A stretch of DNA of 64,000 bases from DATFVA01 sp963771705 (GCA_963771705.1 CAVYUP010000007.1:62001-126000); one strand, 5' to 3'. Positions 1 through 8,775 are shown, counted from the stretch's first letter. A program made the numbers and translations. The notes: generated from the letters alone by a model not told the origin.

Positions 1-1308
1 GAGACTTGGTCTTTACTTAATAGTAATACATATGAATCACTTTTTTCTATTTCATATGTGAATGAAAATAAGGCAATAGCCGTTGGTGAACATGGGATAA
101 TAATTCTTTCTACAAATGGCGGACTTGATTGGAATATTGTACAATCTAATAGTGGTTATGCACTTTACGACGTTTCATTTTCTGATACCCTTCATGGAAA
201 TGCTGTTGGATCAGAAGGAATAATAAGAACAAATGATGGTGGAATTACCTGGTTTACCCAAAATTCCGGTACTTTGACATGGCTGTTTAGTATACAAATG
301 TTGGATACTAATTTAGCTTATGCTGCTGGTAATTTAGGTATAGTACTTAAAACTACTAATGGGGGAGAAAGTTGGATCTGTCAAAATAGTGGGTTAAGCG
401 ATAATTCTTTAATAAACAAAATCTTCTTTCAAGATTCGACTTTTGGACTTGCAGTTGATTTTTATGGGTATATAATTAAAACTACTGACGGGGGAAATAA
501 CTGGCAGATGAAAAATAGTATTACAAATGACGCACTACATAAAGTTAATTTCATTGATTACAATAATGGTTTTATCCTCGGGACAAAAACAATTTTTTCA
601 ACTTCTGATGCAGGAAATAATTGGTTAAGTCATGATCTCGGGTATTGGATAAATAATATTTCATTCATAGATATATCTACAGGATTTGCTGTAGGTACTT
701 GGGGCAAAATACTAAAAACCACTGATGGCGGGAATATGTGGAACATACTGAATAGCGGTGTAATAACTGATTTGAATGGAGTTTCATTTCTCGATGCTAA
801 TAATGGTATTTCAGTCGGGGATTATGGAAAAATTTTAAAGACTACAAACGCTGGAATTTCCTGGGAATCGAAGGAAAGTGGGACAATAAAATCATTGAAT
901 TCCGTTGCTTTTAATGATAGTACTAATGCTGTCATAGTCGGAGATGGAATAACACTTAGGACAACTGATGGTGGTAATAGTTGGACAGAATCTTCTACGC
1001 TTGGGTTTACTGAAATATCTTTTATAAATAACGAAATTGGTTGGTCTGTAACCGGAAATTATATATATAAAACAACTGATGGTGGAATTAACTGGACTTT
1101 ACAGCATGCTGGAAATTACTTTAATCCAGATGATTATTTGGGAGTATCTTTTTCAGACGTAAATAATGGAATTGTTTCAGGTATTCATGGAATAATTTTA
1201 AGAACAACCGATGGAGGTAACAACTGGACTGAACAATCTAGTAATACCAGTGGATTCCTTCGAGGTGTTTGTCTGATTGACTCAAATAATGGTTGGAGCA
1301 ATCCTTAA
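1..1308 (+). CDS. YCF48/BNR-repeat secreted protein, 5'-truncated by the window and frameshifted at its 3' end
   Basis: The frame is open from base 1, so the gene begins upstream; the GTG at 58 is only the first possible internal start. The product is a chain of about ten repeats of 40-48 residues, each ending in a KTTDGGxxW-like motif (TTNGGESW, TTDGGNNW, TTDGGNMW and others). Such YCF48/BNR-type repeats fold into a beta-propeller and in this phylum are common in secreted or cell-surface proteins. The frame ends at a stop just after SNNGWSNP. The same protein family then continues at 1277-1588 in another frame, where one more repeat and a T9SS sorting domain lie. The two pieces are most simply one gene split by a deletion. 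The family is clear; the ligand or process is unknown. Confidence 0.8.
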   Translation, partial: ETWSLLNSNTYESLFSISYVNENKAIAVGEHGIIILSTNGGLDWNIVQSNSGYALYDVSFSDTLHGNAVGSEGIIRTNDGGITWFTQNSGTLTWLFSIQMLDTNLAYAAGNLGIVLKTTNGGESWICQNSGLSDNSLINKIFFQDSTFGLAVDFYGYIIKTTDGGNNWQMKNSITNDALHKVNFIDYNNGFILGTKTIFSTSDAGNNWLSHDLGYWINNISFIDISTGFAVGTWGKILKTTDGGNMWNILNSGVITDLNGVSFLDANNGISVGDYGKILKTTNAGISWESKESGTIKSLNSVAFNDSTNAVIVGDGITLRTTDGGNSWTESSTLGFTEISFINNEIGWSVTGNYIYKTTDGGINWTLQHAGNYFNPDDYLGVSFSDVNNGIVSGIHGIILRTTDGGNNWTEQSSNTSGFLRGVCLIDSNNGWSNP

Positions 1309-1588
1309 GACAACAAATGGGGGAACAACATTTATAAATCAAAAAAATGTTCCATCGATACCCGATGATTGTGTGTTGTTTCAGAATTATCCTAATCCTT
1401 TTAACCCAATTACAACAATTAAATATTCACTTCCTGGCAATTTGATTGAAGAATTAGTGAATGGAGAAATGGGTCCAGGAGAACATAGAATTAAATTTAA
1501 TTCAGGCGATCTTAGCAGCGGTGTTTACATTTATCAATTGCAAACCAACAGTGACATGCTTTCCAGAAAGATGATTTTATTGAAATAA
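1277..1588 (+). pseudogene. Out-of-frame 3' part of the YCF48-repeat gene with a T9SS sorting domain
   Basis: This piece reads KTTNGG, a last propeller repeat, then FQNYPNPFNP and a C-terminal module ending SRKMILLK. That is the type IX secretion C-terminal sorting domain that is cleaved or anchored at the outer membrane. It lacks its own plausible start (the open frame begins at an internal TTG) and overlaps the end of the upstream frame by 32 bases, so it is the displaced tail of that gene. Compared with the complete sorting domain at 30600-30857, about 15-18 residues are also missing between KYSLP and GNLIEELVN, where the VxLKVYDVLG strand should be. Two deletions in one tail point to decay or assembly trouble. 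Confidence 0.7.
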
Positions 1589-1589
1589 T

Positions 1590-1640
1590 GACATATGTCA
1601 CCTCAGAAAATGGATTAAATTAACAAAACAACTGAGGTGA
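1590..1640. promoter_or_regulatory. Palindrome plus inverted repeat at the start of the DUF1670 pair
   Basis: GACATATGTC at 1590-1599 is a perfect 10-bp palindrome. It runs into TCACCTCAG (1598-1606), which is perfectly inverted as CTGAGGTGA at 1632-1640. The right arm contains the SD-like GAGGTG and the proposed GTG start codon at 1637. This could be an operator bound by a dimer, an RNA hairpin masking the ribosome site, or a terminator remnant of the upstream gene. The sequence symmetry is certain; the function is inferred. Confidence 0.4.
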
Positions 1641-2491
1641 TAAGTGAAAATCAAGAAGAAGCAGACTTAAACAGACAGCAAATAAAAAGTTCGGAAGGAG
1701 AGTTCATATGGGAATTAGAAAATTCATATGAACTCTCTCCGAAGATTAGTCAAATGATATTATGGACAGCGAAAGAATGTTTACTGAAAGAGAACAGTTT
1801 AAGGGAAGGTCAGATAGAAGTAACAGCCATAGAGATTGAAGAGCGGGCAGGAAAAACGATTGAAAAGATGGAGAAGAAAAGGATAAGGATAACAATAGAT
1901 AATGGAATAGAAGATCTGGAAATAACGAAGGAATATGGAAGGATAGAACTAAGGAGAAAAAAAATAATCCGGATAACAGAAGAAGCCATAGAGCAAAGAG
2001 CCGTATTAAGCCAGGAAGATATAAATAAAATATTACAGATAAGTATAAGAACGGTAAAAAGAGACATAGCCTTCATCAGGAAAGAAGGAATAGAAGTAAT
2101 AACCAGAGGTTATTTGCATAATATAGGAAGAGGACAAACACATAAAGTAAAAATCATCGGTATGAACTTGGACGGAAATGCGTATAGCGAAATAAAATTA
2201 AAAGCAAGACATTCAACAGGAGCGATAAAAAGATATCTGGAGAGCTTCACAAAAGTATTGATGGCACAGAGGAAAGGAATATATAGAATAAAGGATATTA
2301 GTGCCGTAACCGGGATAAGTGAAACACTGGTAAAACAATACAATGAATTGATAAAAGAGAGTAAAAAAGATAAAACAAGGGCAGAGAATATAAAGCTGTT
2401 AATGGAAAGAAATAGTTACCGAGAGCATATAAAAAAAACAGTCAAGAAGCATTCAGAGCCTCAGGCAGCTATGATGGGAGGCTTGTTATGA
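1637..2491 (+). CDS. DUF1670 family protein (first of a pair)
   Basis: This 284-residue protein, rich in Lys, Glu and Ile, matches the DUF1670 pattern I know from archaea and diverse bacteria. It has an N-terminal segment YELSPKISQMIL (31-42), a GRIELRRKKI block (101-110), a helix-turn-helix like stretch (about 122-147, ISIRTVKRDI), the hallmark RGYLHNIGRGQTHK (157-170), and two further helix-turn-helix like segments (about 180-205 and 215-240, ISETLVKQYNEL). The architecture suggests a nucleic-acid binding protein, but no function is established. The GTG start at 1637 lies inside an inverted repeat and the start is uncertain. The 3' end overlaps the next gene by four bases (ATGA), so the two are translationally coupled. 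A coding-region hairpin lies at 1691-1742. Confidence 0.75.
   Translation: MISENQEEADLNRQQIKSSEGEFIWELENSYELSPKISQMILWTAKECLLKENSLREGQIEVTAIEIEERAGKTIEKMEKKRIRITIDNGIEDLEITKEYGRIELRRKKIIRITEEAIEQRAVLSQEDINKILQISIRTVKRDIAFIRKEGIEVITRGYLHNIGRGQTHKVKIIGMNLDGNAYSEIKLKARHSTGAIKRYLESFTKVLMAQRKGIYRIKDISAVTGISETLVKQYNELIKESKKDKTRAENIKLLMERNSYREHIKKTVKKHSEPQAAMMGGLL
1691..1742 (+). other. Long hairpin inside the DUF1670 coding region enclosing a mini-ORF
   Basis: GAGAGTTCATATG (1698-1710) is perfectly inverted as CATATGAACTCTC (1725-1737), with a 14-base loop. TCGGA (1691-1695) pairs again with TCCGA (1738-1742) across a two-base bulge. The 5' arm carries AAGGAG followed seven bases later by ATG (1708). 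That ATG opens an out-of-frame seven-codon ORF (MGIRKFI, stop at 1729-1731). A ribosome site and start codon locked inside a stem resemble translational control elements, but the stretch also encodes a conserved part of the host protein. Confidence 0.45.
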
Positions 2492-3291
2492 GTTTAAATC
2501 CGACAAGAGATCGGTATGAAAGCATAAACAAGAGGAACTTTCATCAGGCAATAGTAAACCTGCTGGAGAACGAATATAAAATATTAGGCTCAAGAAAAGT
2601 ACTGGATATGTTGGCAGATGATATAGAAAACTTGCACAGGGAATATTATCCCTCGAGCAACCAGGTAGGTTTTGGAGAAATAGTATTCAGAACAACGAAA
2701 GATGATGGACAAAGACAGAGCTATGGAAAGAAGACAGAGGATTACGCATCCGTAACGGTAGTTCTGCCACTGATAACCAGAGAAGATGTTGAAAGAAGGA
2801 TATTCTACAAGAAGGGAGACCGGAACAGTAACTATAAGCACAGAGAAGCAAGGGATATAGAGACGATGGTAAGATTATTAAAGGCAGCAAAAGTGCAGGG
2901 AGGATTATTAAGTGGTGCAGAGCTGAGTGTTCTGATGAACAGAAGCCTTAGTACAATAAGGAAATATTTAGATGCTTACAGAAAAAAGACCGGAGAAATC
3001 CTGCCGCTGAAGGGATATGTTTTAGACCAGGGTAGTCTGCCTACTCATAAAGGAATAATAATAAGTTTATATGAGCAGGGAATTTCTCCAGCCGACATAG
3101 TACTTAAGACGGGTCATAGTCAGGATGCGGTGGACAGATATATAAAACACTATACTCAGGTAAAGCAGTTGATAAAAAAAGGGATGGATGAAGTAGCAAT
3201 AAAAGAAATAACTGGAAGATCTATAAAAGTTGTAAGAGAATATATTAAGTTATATTATGATCTAAATCCTGGTGCAAAAACAAAACAGTAA
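2488..3291 (+). CDS. DUF1670 family protein (second of a pair)
   Basis: This 267-residue partner of the preceding gene starts at the ATG of an ATGA overlap. It shares the family layout but is diverged. The N-terminal region (1-60) contains KRNFHQAIVNLLENEY. A beta-rich middle (60-105) is followed by a helix-turn-helix like stretch (about 140-163, LSGAELSVLMNRSLSTIRKY), the shortened hallmark LPTHKG (184-189) in place of GRGQTHK, and a second helix-turn-helix like segment (198-220, ISPADIVLKTGHSQDAVDRY). Two unequal DUF1670 copies in one operon suggest a heterodimer or two-part regulator; this is inference. No transposase or recombinase motif is visible. A 351-base gene-free stretch follows. 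Confidence 0.7.
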   Translation: MSLNPTRDRYESINKRNFHQAIVNLLENEYKILGSRKVLDMLADDIENLHREYYPSSNQVGFGEIVFRTTKDDGQRQSYGKKTEDYASVTVVLPLITREDVERRIFYKKGDRNSNYKHREARDIETMVRLLKAAKVQGGLLSGAELSVLMNRSLSTIRKYLDAYRKKTGEILPLKGYVLDQGSLPTHKGIIISLYEQGISPADIVLKTGHSQDAVDRYIKHYTQVKQLIKKGMDEVAIKEITGRSIKVVREYIKLYYDLNPGAKTKQ

Positions 3292-3642
3292 AAATTACCA
3301 GGTGCCAAATGGCCCTATAGTAAATAGAATTTAGTTTAATCATTAAATCTACTCTGCAGCCTGACTCCAAAATGGGTATTTAAAAGGAAATAAACTCAAT
3401 ATCCTCCAGGGTATTTCTCGTTGCTACGCTCCGTCCATTGATTGGATCTCACTGAAAAAGCTATCGATGGTGGGGGATTCCCCATTACAGAATAGTGGAG
3501 CATAATGAAAAAATCGGTGGGGAAGAGGGATATAGCGGTCAAAACCCAAAAAAAGATAGGGTGCAGTTAAAATAATGTTGCGATAAGAGGCAATAAAATG
3601 TTAATTTTGATAAATACTTATACTTTAAATAAATTATAGAAT
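3292..3642. other. Gene-free stretch between the DUF1670 pair and the polysaccharide locus
   Basis: No convincing ORF or RNA gene was seen. It holds a small GC hairpin (TGGGG, 3471-3475, with CCCCA, 3480-3484) and a GC-richer patch around 3415-3500 unlike its AT-rich surroundings, which may be the remnant of an intergenic repeat. The last 60 bases are very AT-rich and probably carry the promoter of the polysaccharide locus, but no confident -35/-10 pair could be assigned. Confidence 0.4.
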
Positions 3643-4803
3643 ATGGCAGAGTACAAAGGACTGGATCTCTTAGATTATTTAATTTTTGTAGTAAAGTGGA
3701 AAAGAAGCCTGCTGACAGCATTCTTCATAAGTTTGGTTATGGCATACTTATTTGTATACTTTTTTATTCCGGTAAAATATGATTCAGAGGCTCTGATAGT
3801 CAGCGCTGATAATGAATCATTCTCACCTATTGGTGCCCTCAGTAAATCGTTGTCGGGCTCTCCCTTAAGTGCATTTGGACTTGGGGGGCTATCTGTTTCT
3901 GATAAATACGATTTATTCAATACGATCATATACAGCAGAAGTAATTTGGATGAAATGATTCATAAATTTGACTTAACCAAGGAATATAAAAACGAGGAAG
4001 TTCAGCAAGTCCGGAAGATACTCAAGAAAAACATTCAAACGGAGGTTACAGACAATAATGCCTTCAGAATTACAGTTAGTGCCGGTTCACCCGAAAAAGC
4101 AGCTGAAATGACCAACTATCTTGTTGACAAAGTAAACGAGTCAGTGATTGAACTAAATGTTAAAAAATCAAAGAATAATCGTGAGTTTCTCGAAGCCAGG
4201 TATAATGAAATCAAAACTAATTTATCGTTAGCCGAAGATTCCATGAAAAATTTTCAGGAAAAGAATAATTTTTACGAAGCCGAGAGCCAATCGAAGGCAG
4301 TTATTGAAACATATTTAGGATTAGAGTCAGAGCTAACAACAAAACAGATTGAATTGTCAATAATAAAAGAAGTTGTTGGGAAAAACAGCCCACAGGCAAA
4401 TAACTTAGAAACTACAGTGGACGAATTTCAAAAAAAATTAAATTCGATTAAAAACAATAAAAATGATTTTCTGGCTATAAATAATCTGCCGGAGAATGCC
4501 ATGAAGTTTTTGAGAATAAAACGCCAGATTGAAATTTACAACTCAATACTGGAATTTTTAATTCCTATGTATGAACAGGCCAGATTTGAAGAAGTTAAAA
4601 ATGTACCTGTACTCCAGGTGATTGATTATGGAACCCCTCCCGAAAAAAAATCTTATCCTCCAAGAATTTTATTTTCTTTACTGATTTCTCTTTTTATTGT
4701 TTCGGTTGTATATATAATTCGCGTATTAAGAGAATTACTTTTGAATACCCCTAATTCCAAACTTATATTCATTCGACAAAATATATTTAAGTTTAAAATA
4801 TAA
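3643..4803 (+). CDS. Wzz-type polysaccharide chain-length determinant
   Basis: This is a 386-residue inner-membrane polysaccharide co-polymerase. A first transmembrane helix lies at about 19-40 after a short cytoplasmic head (LDLLDYLIFVVKWKR). A large periplasmic part follows, with a coiled-coil region (about 180-300), and then the typical Pro-rich approach SYPPR before a second membrane helix (about 343-362). This is the Wzz/FepE/Wzc N-terminal fold, and there is no cytoplasmic tyrosine kinase domain, so it resembles the Wzz class that sets O-antigen or capsule chain length. It overlaps the next gene by one base (TAATG), which suits its expected partner, the polymerase. Low GC like the following genes. 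Confidence 0.85.
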   Translation: MAEYKGLDLLDYLIFVVKWKRSLLTAFFISLVMAYLFVYFFIPVKYDSEALIVSADNESFSPIGALSKSLSGSPLSAFGLGGLSVSDKYDLFNTIIYSRSNLDEMIHKFDLTKEYKNEEVQQVRKILKKNIQTEVTDNNAFRITVSAGSPEKAAEMTNYLVDKVNESVIELNVKKSKNNREFLEARYNEIKTNLSLAEDSMKNFQEKNNFYEAESQSKAVIETYLGLESELTTKQIELSIIKEVVGKNSPQANNLETTVDEFQKKLNSIKNNKNDFLAINNLPENAMKFLRIKRQIEIYNSILEFLIPMYEQARFEEVKNVPVLQVIDYGTPPEKKSYPPRILFSLLISLFIVSVVYIIRVLRELLLNTPNSKLIFIRQNIFKFKI

Positions 4804-6221
4804 TGTCAATTAGTTTGGTTGTTGTAAATAATAGAATTAAAGAAAACGTAGGTTTAACTTTAATTACCCTTATTCTTATCAGTATACTTCTATATGGCTA
4901 CCTGCAATTCGGAACTAATATACCAATTATAATCGGGTTATCATGCCTTCCTTTGTTATTCATCATTAGCTGGAACTATTGGCTGACATTTTCACTTTTG
5001 CTACTATCTATTTTCATCAAATTCGACTATGCATGGTATACTACGGGTGTTTGGTTTTCTTTTGTTTTCATCGCTTCCTATCTCTTCACTCATAGGAACA
5101 TTCAGAAAATTGATTTAAGTGCTCCAATTACAGTACCCCTTTTAATATATCTCGTCTCCATAGTACCTTCGTATTTTATGTCTATAAGGCCATTTTTCAG
5201 CCTTTACCTTTCCTATAATTTATTTTCAATCATCCTGATAATGTACATGGTTTCGTCTTCTTTCGATGATATTCAAATAAAAAATGCAGCCAAAATCTAT
5301 TTTGTATTTTTATTCGCAAACGCTCTGCAGGTAATTTATCAAGGCGCGGTGACCGGAGAAAGAGCTTTTGGATTGGCAGGGGTGATGTTTGTAGATTATG
5401 TAGGAATTGGAATCGTAATTCTCGCTATCATTTTTATTTTCTCACGTGATTTTTTTGTCCGGATATTACTGAGTATACTGCTTTTTATCTTCTTGATATC
5501 ATCATTATTAACTCAGACGAGAAATTCATGGATATCAATTGCGCTGTCTTTATTGTCTCTTCTGGTATACCTTATATTTAAAGCCAGGAATTTCAATTTA
5601 AATCGAAAAATATTAATATTCATTCTGGTGTTTCTTGTGGGGGTTCTTGCGGGCGGATATATTTTGGTTGAAAAAATTAATCCTGCCGTTGCGCAGAGGA
5701 CGGAAGAAACAACTGATTTTAAGAATTCTATCAGTGAGACGGGCAAAGTAGAGAATACACTAGTTACAAGATTGTTTATCTGGCAGACAGCTTTTAATAT
5801 GATACAGAAGCACCCAATACTTGGTGTCGGTGCGTATTCCTTCCCGATGACCTCAAAATATTACTACACTATTCCAAAAATATTATATCAAAAATACGTC
5901 AAGGGTAGAACCCCCCACATAACATTTTTGGCTGTCCTGGTGGAAACTGGAATTGTGGGCTTAATCGGGTTCTTAATTTTTCTAATCTCTACGGTAGTAA
6001 TAATATTTAGAACGATCGGTCTGGCAATTGAGAGAACCGATAAGATAAGAACTATTGTTTTATTATGGGCAGCAATTTACATTTTTATTTCAATGTTTAT
6101 GACTGATGCCTGGATTTGGGGGCAGGGTGCCATCTTATTTGGGATCATATTGGGCTTAAATTTAGCTAATAGAAGGATACTGATCAGAGCCTCGACTTTA
6201 AGGTCTGAACTTCCCGCATGA
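4803..6221 (+). CDS. O-antigen polymerase/ligase family membrane protein (Wzy/WaaL-like)
   Basis: This 472-residue protein has about 10-12 hydrophobic helices and one large periplasmic loop (about 285-370), the layout of the O-antigen ligase/polymerase superfamily. Seen motifs are TRNSWISIAL (about 238-247) and the post-loop helix VETGIVGLIGFLIFL (about 379-393). Both match the Wzy_C/WaaL signature, in which loop Arg and His residues bind undecaprenyl-linked glycans. Position between a Wzz-like and a Wzx-like gene argues for repeat-unit polymerase (Wzy) over lipid A ligase, but sequence alone does not settle it. It shares one base with the Wzz gene and four bases (ATGA) with the flippase gene. 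Confidence 0.8.
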   Translation: MSISLVVVNNRIKENVGLTLITLILISILLYGYLQFGTNIPIIIGLSCLPLLFIISWNYWLTFSLLLLSIFIKFDYAWYTTGVWFSFVFIASYLFTHRNIQKIDLSAPITVPLLIYLVSIVPSYFMSIRPFFSLYLSYNLFSIILIMYMVSSSFDDIQIKNAAKIYFVFLFANALQVIYQGAVTGERAFGLAGVMFVDYVGIGIVILAIIFIFSRDFFVRILLSILLFIFLISSLLTQTRNSWISIALSLLSLLVYLIFKARNFNLNRKILIFILVFLVGVLAGGYILVEKINPAVAQRTEETTDFKNSISETGKVENTLVTRLFIWQTAFNMIQKHPILGVGAYSFPMTSKYYYTIPKILYQKYVKGRTPHITFLAVLVETGIVGLIGFLIFLISTVVIIFRTIGLAIERTDKIRTIVLLWAAIYIFISMFMTDAWIWGQGAILFGIILGLNLANRRILIRASTLRSELPA

Positions 6222-7690
6222 ATCAAGACAAGAAAAATTCAGTATGGTTGGCGATCCAATTTTCATCAACCATAATTATCTCACTTATCACATTAAAGTT
6301 AAATCTGGTTCATTATGGTGAGAAACTATTTGGGGTCTGGATACTAATAAGTTCTTTATGGGGATTTAGTAATGTTCTTGATTTTGGGATGGGTACCGCA
6401 ATTCTTCGATTCGTAGCCAGGTTAAAAGATAGGGACGAAAATCGAATCAATGTACTCCTTTCTTCTACATTTTTTGTATTTATCATTTTGGGAGTCCTAA
6501 TCTTTCTCCTGATGTATATAATTGCTGAGTCCTTTTACTTCGGTAACTCAAATGTAGTTCCTCAAAGTTTCCAAAAAACAATAAAGATAAGCTTTTTGCT
6601 TCTAGGTATTGGATTTTACATAAAGTATATCTCATTATTTTTCAAATCTTTTATCGAGGGAATGAGTGACTTTATACTATCAAGCAAAATTTTAATTCTG
6701 GGTAATCTAACACTCTTAACGGGAGTGATTATAGTTACCAGTTATAATTTAGATATCACCTTTTTAGCAGGGGTGTATATAATCTTTCCCATTGTTTTAT
6801 TAAGCGCCTTTATTTTTGTCTTTGTAAAGAAATATCGAAATTATTCTATAAGATTCAATCAATTTGATTTTAAGGAAACCCGCAATATATTTTTATTTAG
6901 TATCAGCATCCAAGGGATGTCTGTTTTTGGCGCACTGATTGATCCCACCGTAAAATATATTCTAGGAAATTTTTATTCTTTAGATACTGTTTCTTATTAT
7001 GAAATTGCCAGACGTTTTTCCACTGCAATTTCAGGTTTCTTTAACTCGACTTTCAGAACAATATTACCTAAAGCCAGTAAACTTCATTCCAGATCAGATT
7101 ACACTCATTTTATTATGGATCAGTGCGCAGAATTATCCCAAATTGGCTCAACCTACTCTGCTGTTATTTTCGGAATTTGCGCGATTATCCTGGCTGGAGT
7201 AATTAAATTCTGGTTTCATTTTGATCAGGCTGTACTGCTGTTTTTGATTCTTGCATTGCCCGAATCATTAAACAATTTTGGATATTCTTTGTACAACTTT
7301 CTTATTGGGATAGGAAAAGCCTCAGTATTAATGAAAATTCAGATGTTAAATTTAGGTATTGTCTCGATTGCTTTAATTTTGGGTTACTATTTGCTTGGGA
7401 TTAGTTTAGGGTTATTGGGATATTATATAACTATTTTATTCGCCGTTTCGATTATGTTAATAACTGTACAGAAACAAATCGATTTACCGGTCAAAGAATT
7501 TTTAAAAAAATCCAAATTCATAAAATTGCTTATTTTCGATGCGTTTTTATTAAGCACTATTTTAATAATTAACTCGGGTATTTTGGAACTTTATCTGACA
7601 TTAAGTTTTTTAAGCTTTATTTCCTTTTTGATTTATTTTAAGGAGATCCTTGATTATACAAAAAGAATTCACCTTTCATTACAAAAATAA
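6218..7690 (+). CDS. Wzx-like polysaccharide flippase
   Basis: A 490-residue polytopic protein with roughly 12-14 membrane helices, of the MATE-like/MOP flippase superfamily (RfbX/Wzx). Typical N-terminal features are SLWGFSNVLDFGMGTAILRFVARLK, which I read as the family segment around the second helix, and basic loops between helices. The role is to move undecaprenyl-diphosphate-linked repeat units across the inner membrane to the polymerase. The ATGA overlap with the preceding gene implies coupled translation of the Wzz-Wzy-Wzx set. Base composition is among the lowest in GC in the window (rows near 7500 fall to about a quarter GC), typical of exchangeable O-antigen genes. Confidence 0.82.
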   Translation: MNQDKKNSVWLAIQFSSTIIISLITLKLNLVHYGEKLFGVWILISSLWGFSNVLDFGMGTAILRFVARLKDRDENRINVLLSSTFFVFIILGVLIFLLMYIIAESFYFGNSNVVPQSFQKTIKISFLLLGIGFYIKYISLFFKSFIEGMSDFILSSKILILGNLTLLTGVIIVTSYNLDITFLAGVYIIFPIVLLSAFIFVFVKKYRNYSIRFNQFDFKETRNIFLFSISIQGMSVFGALIDPTVKYILGNFYSLDTVSYYEIARRFSTAISGFFNSTFRTILPKASKLHSRSDYTHFIMDQCAELSQIGSTYSAVIFGICAIILAGVIKFWFHFDQAVLLFLILALPESLNNFGYSLYNFLIGIGKASVLMKIQMLNLGIVSIALILGYYLLGISLGLLGYYITILFAVSIMLITVQKQIDLPVKEFLKKSKFIKLLIFDAFLLSTILIINSGILELYLTLSFLSFISFLIYFKEILDYTKRIHLSLQK

Positions 7691-7774
7691 AGTTCATTAA
7701 AAACGTAAATAAAAAGAAGATTTTTAAAAATCGTATGAATATTAAAAAAGTATTGATCTCAGAATTGTATAACT

Positions 7775-8761
7775 ATGATAGTATCAGCAATAGTTTCAAC
7801 TTATAATTCAGCTCAGTTTATTGAATCTCGTATCCGAAATCTTTTAGACCAGACTATAGCAAATGATCTCGAAATAATCGTTGTCGTTAGCGGATCCAAA
7901 CAAGATGAGAAGAAAATAGTTGAAAAATACCTCGAAAAAAATAATAACATAAAATTAATCATAACTGAAAACAGAGAAAGTATTTATCAGGCATGGAATA
8001 GAGGAATAAAAGCATCCAGAGGCAGGTACATAACTAACGCAAATACAGATGATATTTTAAGAAGCGATGCCCTGGAACTCATGGCCGGAGAATTAGACAG
8101 TTATCCGGAGGTTGCCATGGTATACGCTGATCAGTACATAAGTAATATATATTATGAGAGGTTTAACGATAAATTATCTCATGCATATAAGCGTCCAAGA
8201 TATTCCCGGCTGCGATTTTTATCCAGATATTGGGTTGGACCACAACCAATGTGGCGTAGTTCATTACATTTCAAAGAGAATATTTGGTTTGAAGAAAGTC
8301 TGGAAATCTGCGGTGATAATGATTTCGCCTGTCAGGTAATGGAAAAACACCAAATGAAAAAAGTAGATGGCATTTTAGGTATATACTATAAACCGGATGA
8401 TCTTAGTAATAAAGAATTTCAAAAAAGAGAGTTAACCTTAAGAGAGAGTAGTTTAGTAAGAGATAAATATTCGAGAAAATTTATTTCTTCCAGCAAGGAT
8501 ATTGAAAGAAAGAAACTAAAAATTTTAATCGCGATTGTCAGATATATTCCAGGTTCTTTTTATAAAACAGTAAATTACTTAATAAAAAAAGTTGCACCAC
8601 AGTATGAACTAATCGAGCGTGATTACTTAATGTATCTTGGTTCCTTGCTAGCAGAGAATGAAAAATTGATTTCTAAAGCGATCTCATACTGTTTACCATT
8701 TTTAAAAAATAAAGATGCGTTATTACTGCAATGGCAATATCTGAACCTTACAAAAAAATAA
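7775..8761 (+). CDS. Family 2 glycosyltransferase
   Basis: This 328-residue GT-A type enzyme begins VSAIVSTYNSAQFIESRI, the usual first strand of GT2. It has a nucleotide-binding loop, the block QAWNRGIKASRGRYI (about 71-85), and the metal-binding NTDD motif (about 89-92). The acceptor part contains GDNDFACQV (about 180-188), which stands where the ED(F/Y) motif usually sits. It would transfer one sugar from a nucleotide donor onto the growing lipid-linked repeat unit at the cytoplasmic face. Donor and acceptor cannot be deduced. It follows the flippase after 84 bases and is followed 14 bases later by another glycosyltransferase. Confidence 0.82.
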   Translation: MIVSAIVSTYNSAQFIESRIRNLLDQTIANDLEIIVVVSGSKQDEKKIVEKYLEKNNNIKLIITENRESIYQAWNRGIKASRGRYITNANTDDILRSDALELMAGELDSYPEVAMVYADQYISNIYYERFNDKLSHAYKRPRYSRLRFLSRYWVGPQPMWRSSLHFKENIWFEESLEICGDNDFACQVMEKHQMKKVDGILGIYYKPDDLSNKEFQKRELTLRESSLVRDKYSRKFISSSKDIERKKLKILIAIVRYIPGSFYKTVNYLIKKVAPQYELIERDYLMYLGSLLAENEKLISKAISYCLPFLKNKDALLLQWQYLNLTKK

Positions 8762-8775
8762 TGCCAGGTAATTGA

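Noticed and set aside
28..59. Inverted repeat ACATATGAA / TTCATATGT
   Set aside because: It lies in the coding part of the YCF48-repeat gene, is short, and the CATATG core is expected by chance in AT-rich DNA.
1810..2343. Two minus-strand ORFs (88 and 77 codons) opposite the first DUF1670 gene
   Set aside because: They mirror the biased Lys/Glu/Ile codons of the plus-strand gene and give hydrophobic sequences without ribosome sites.
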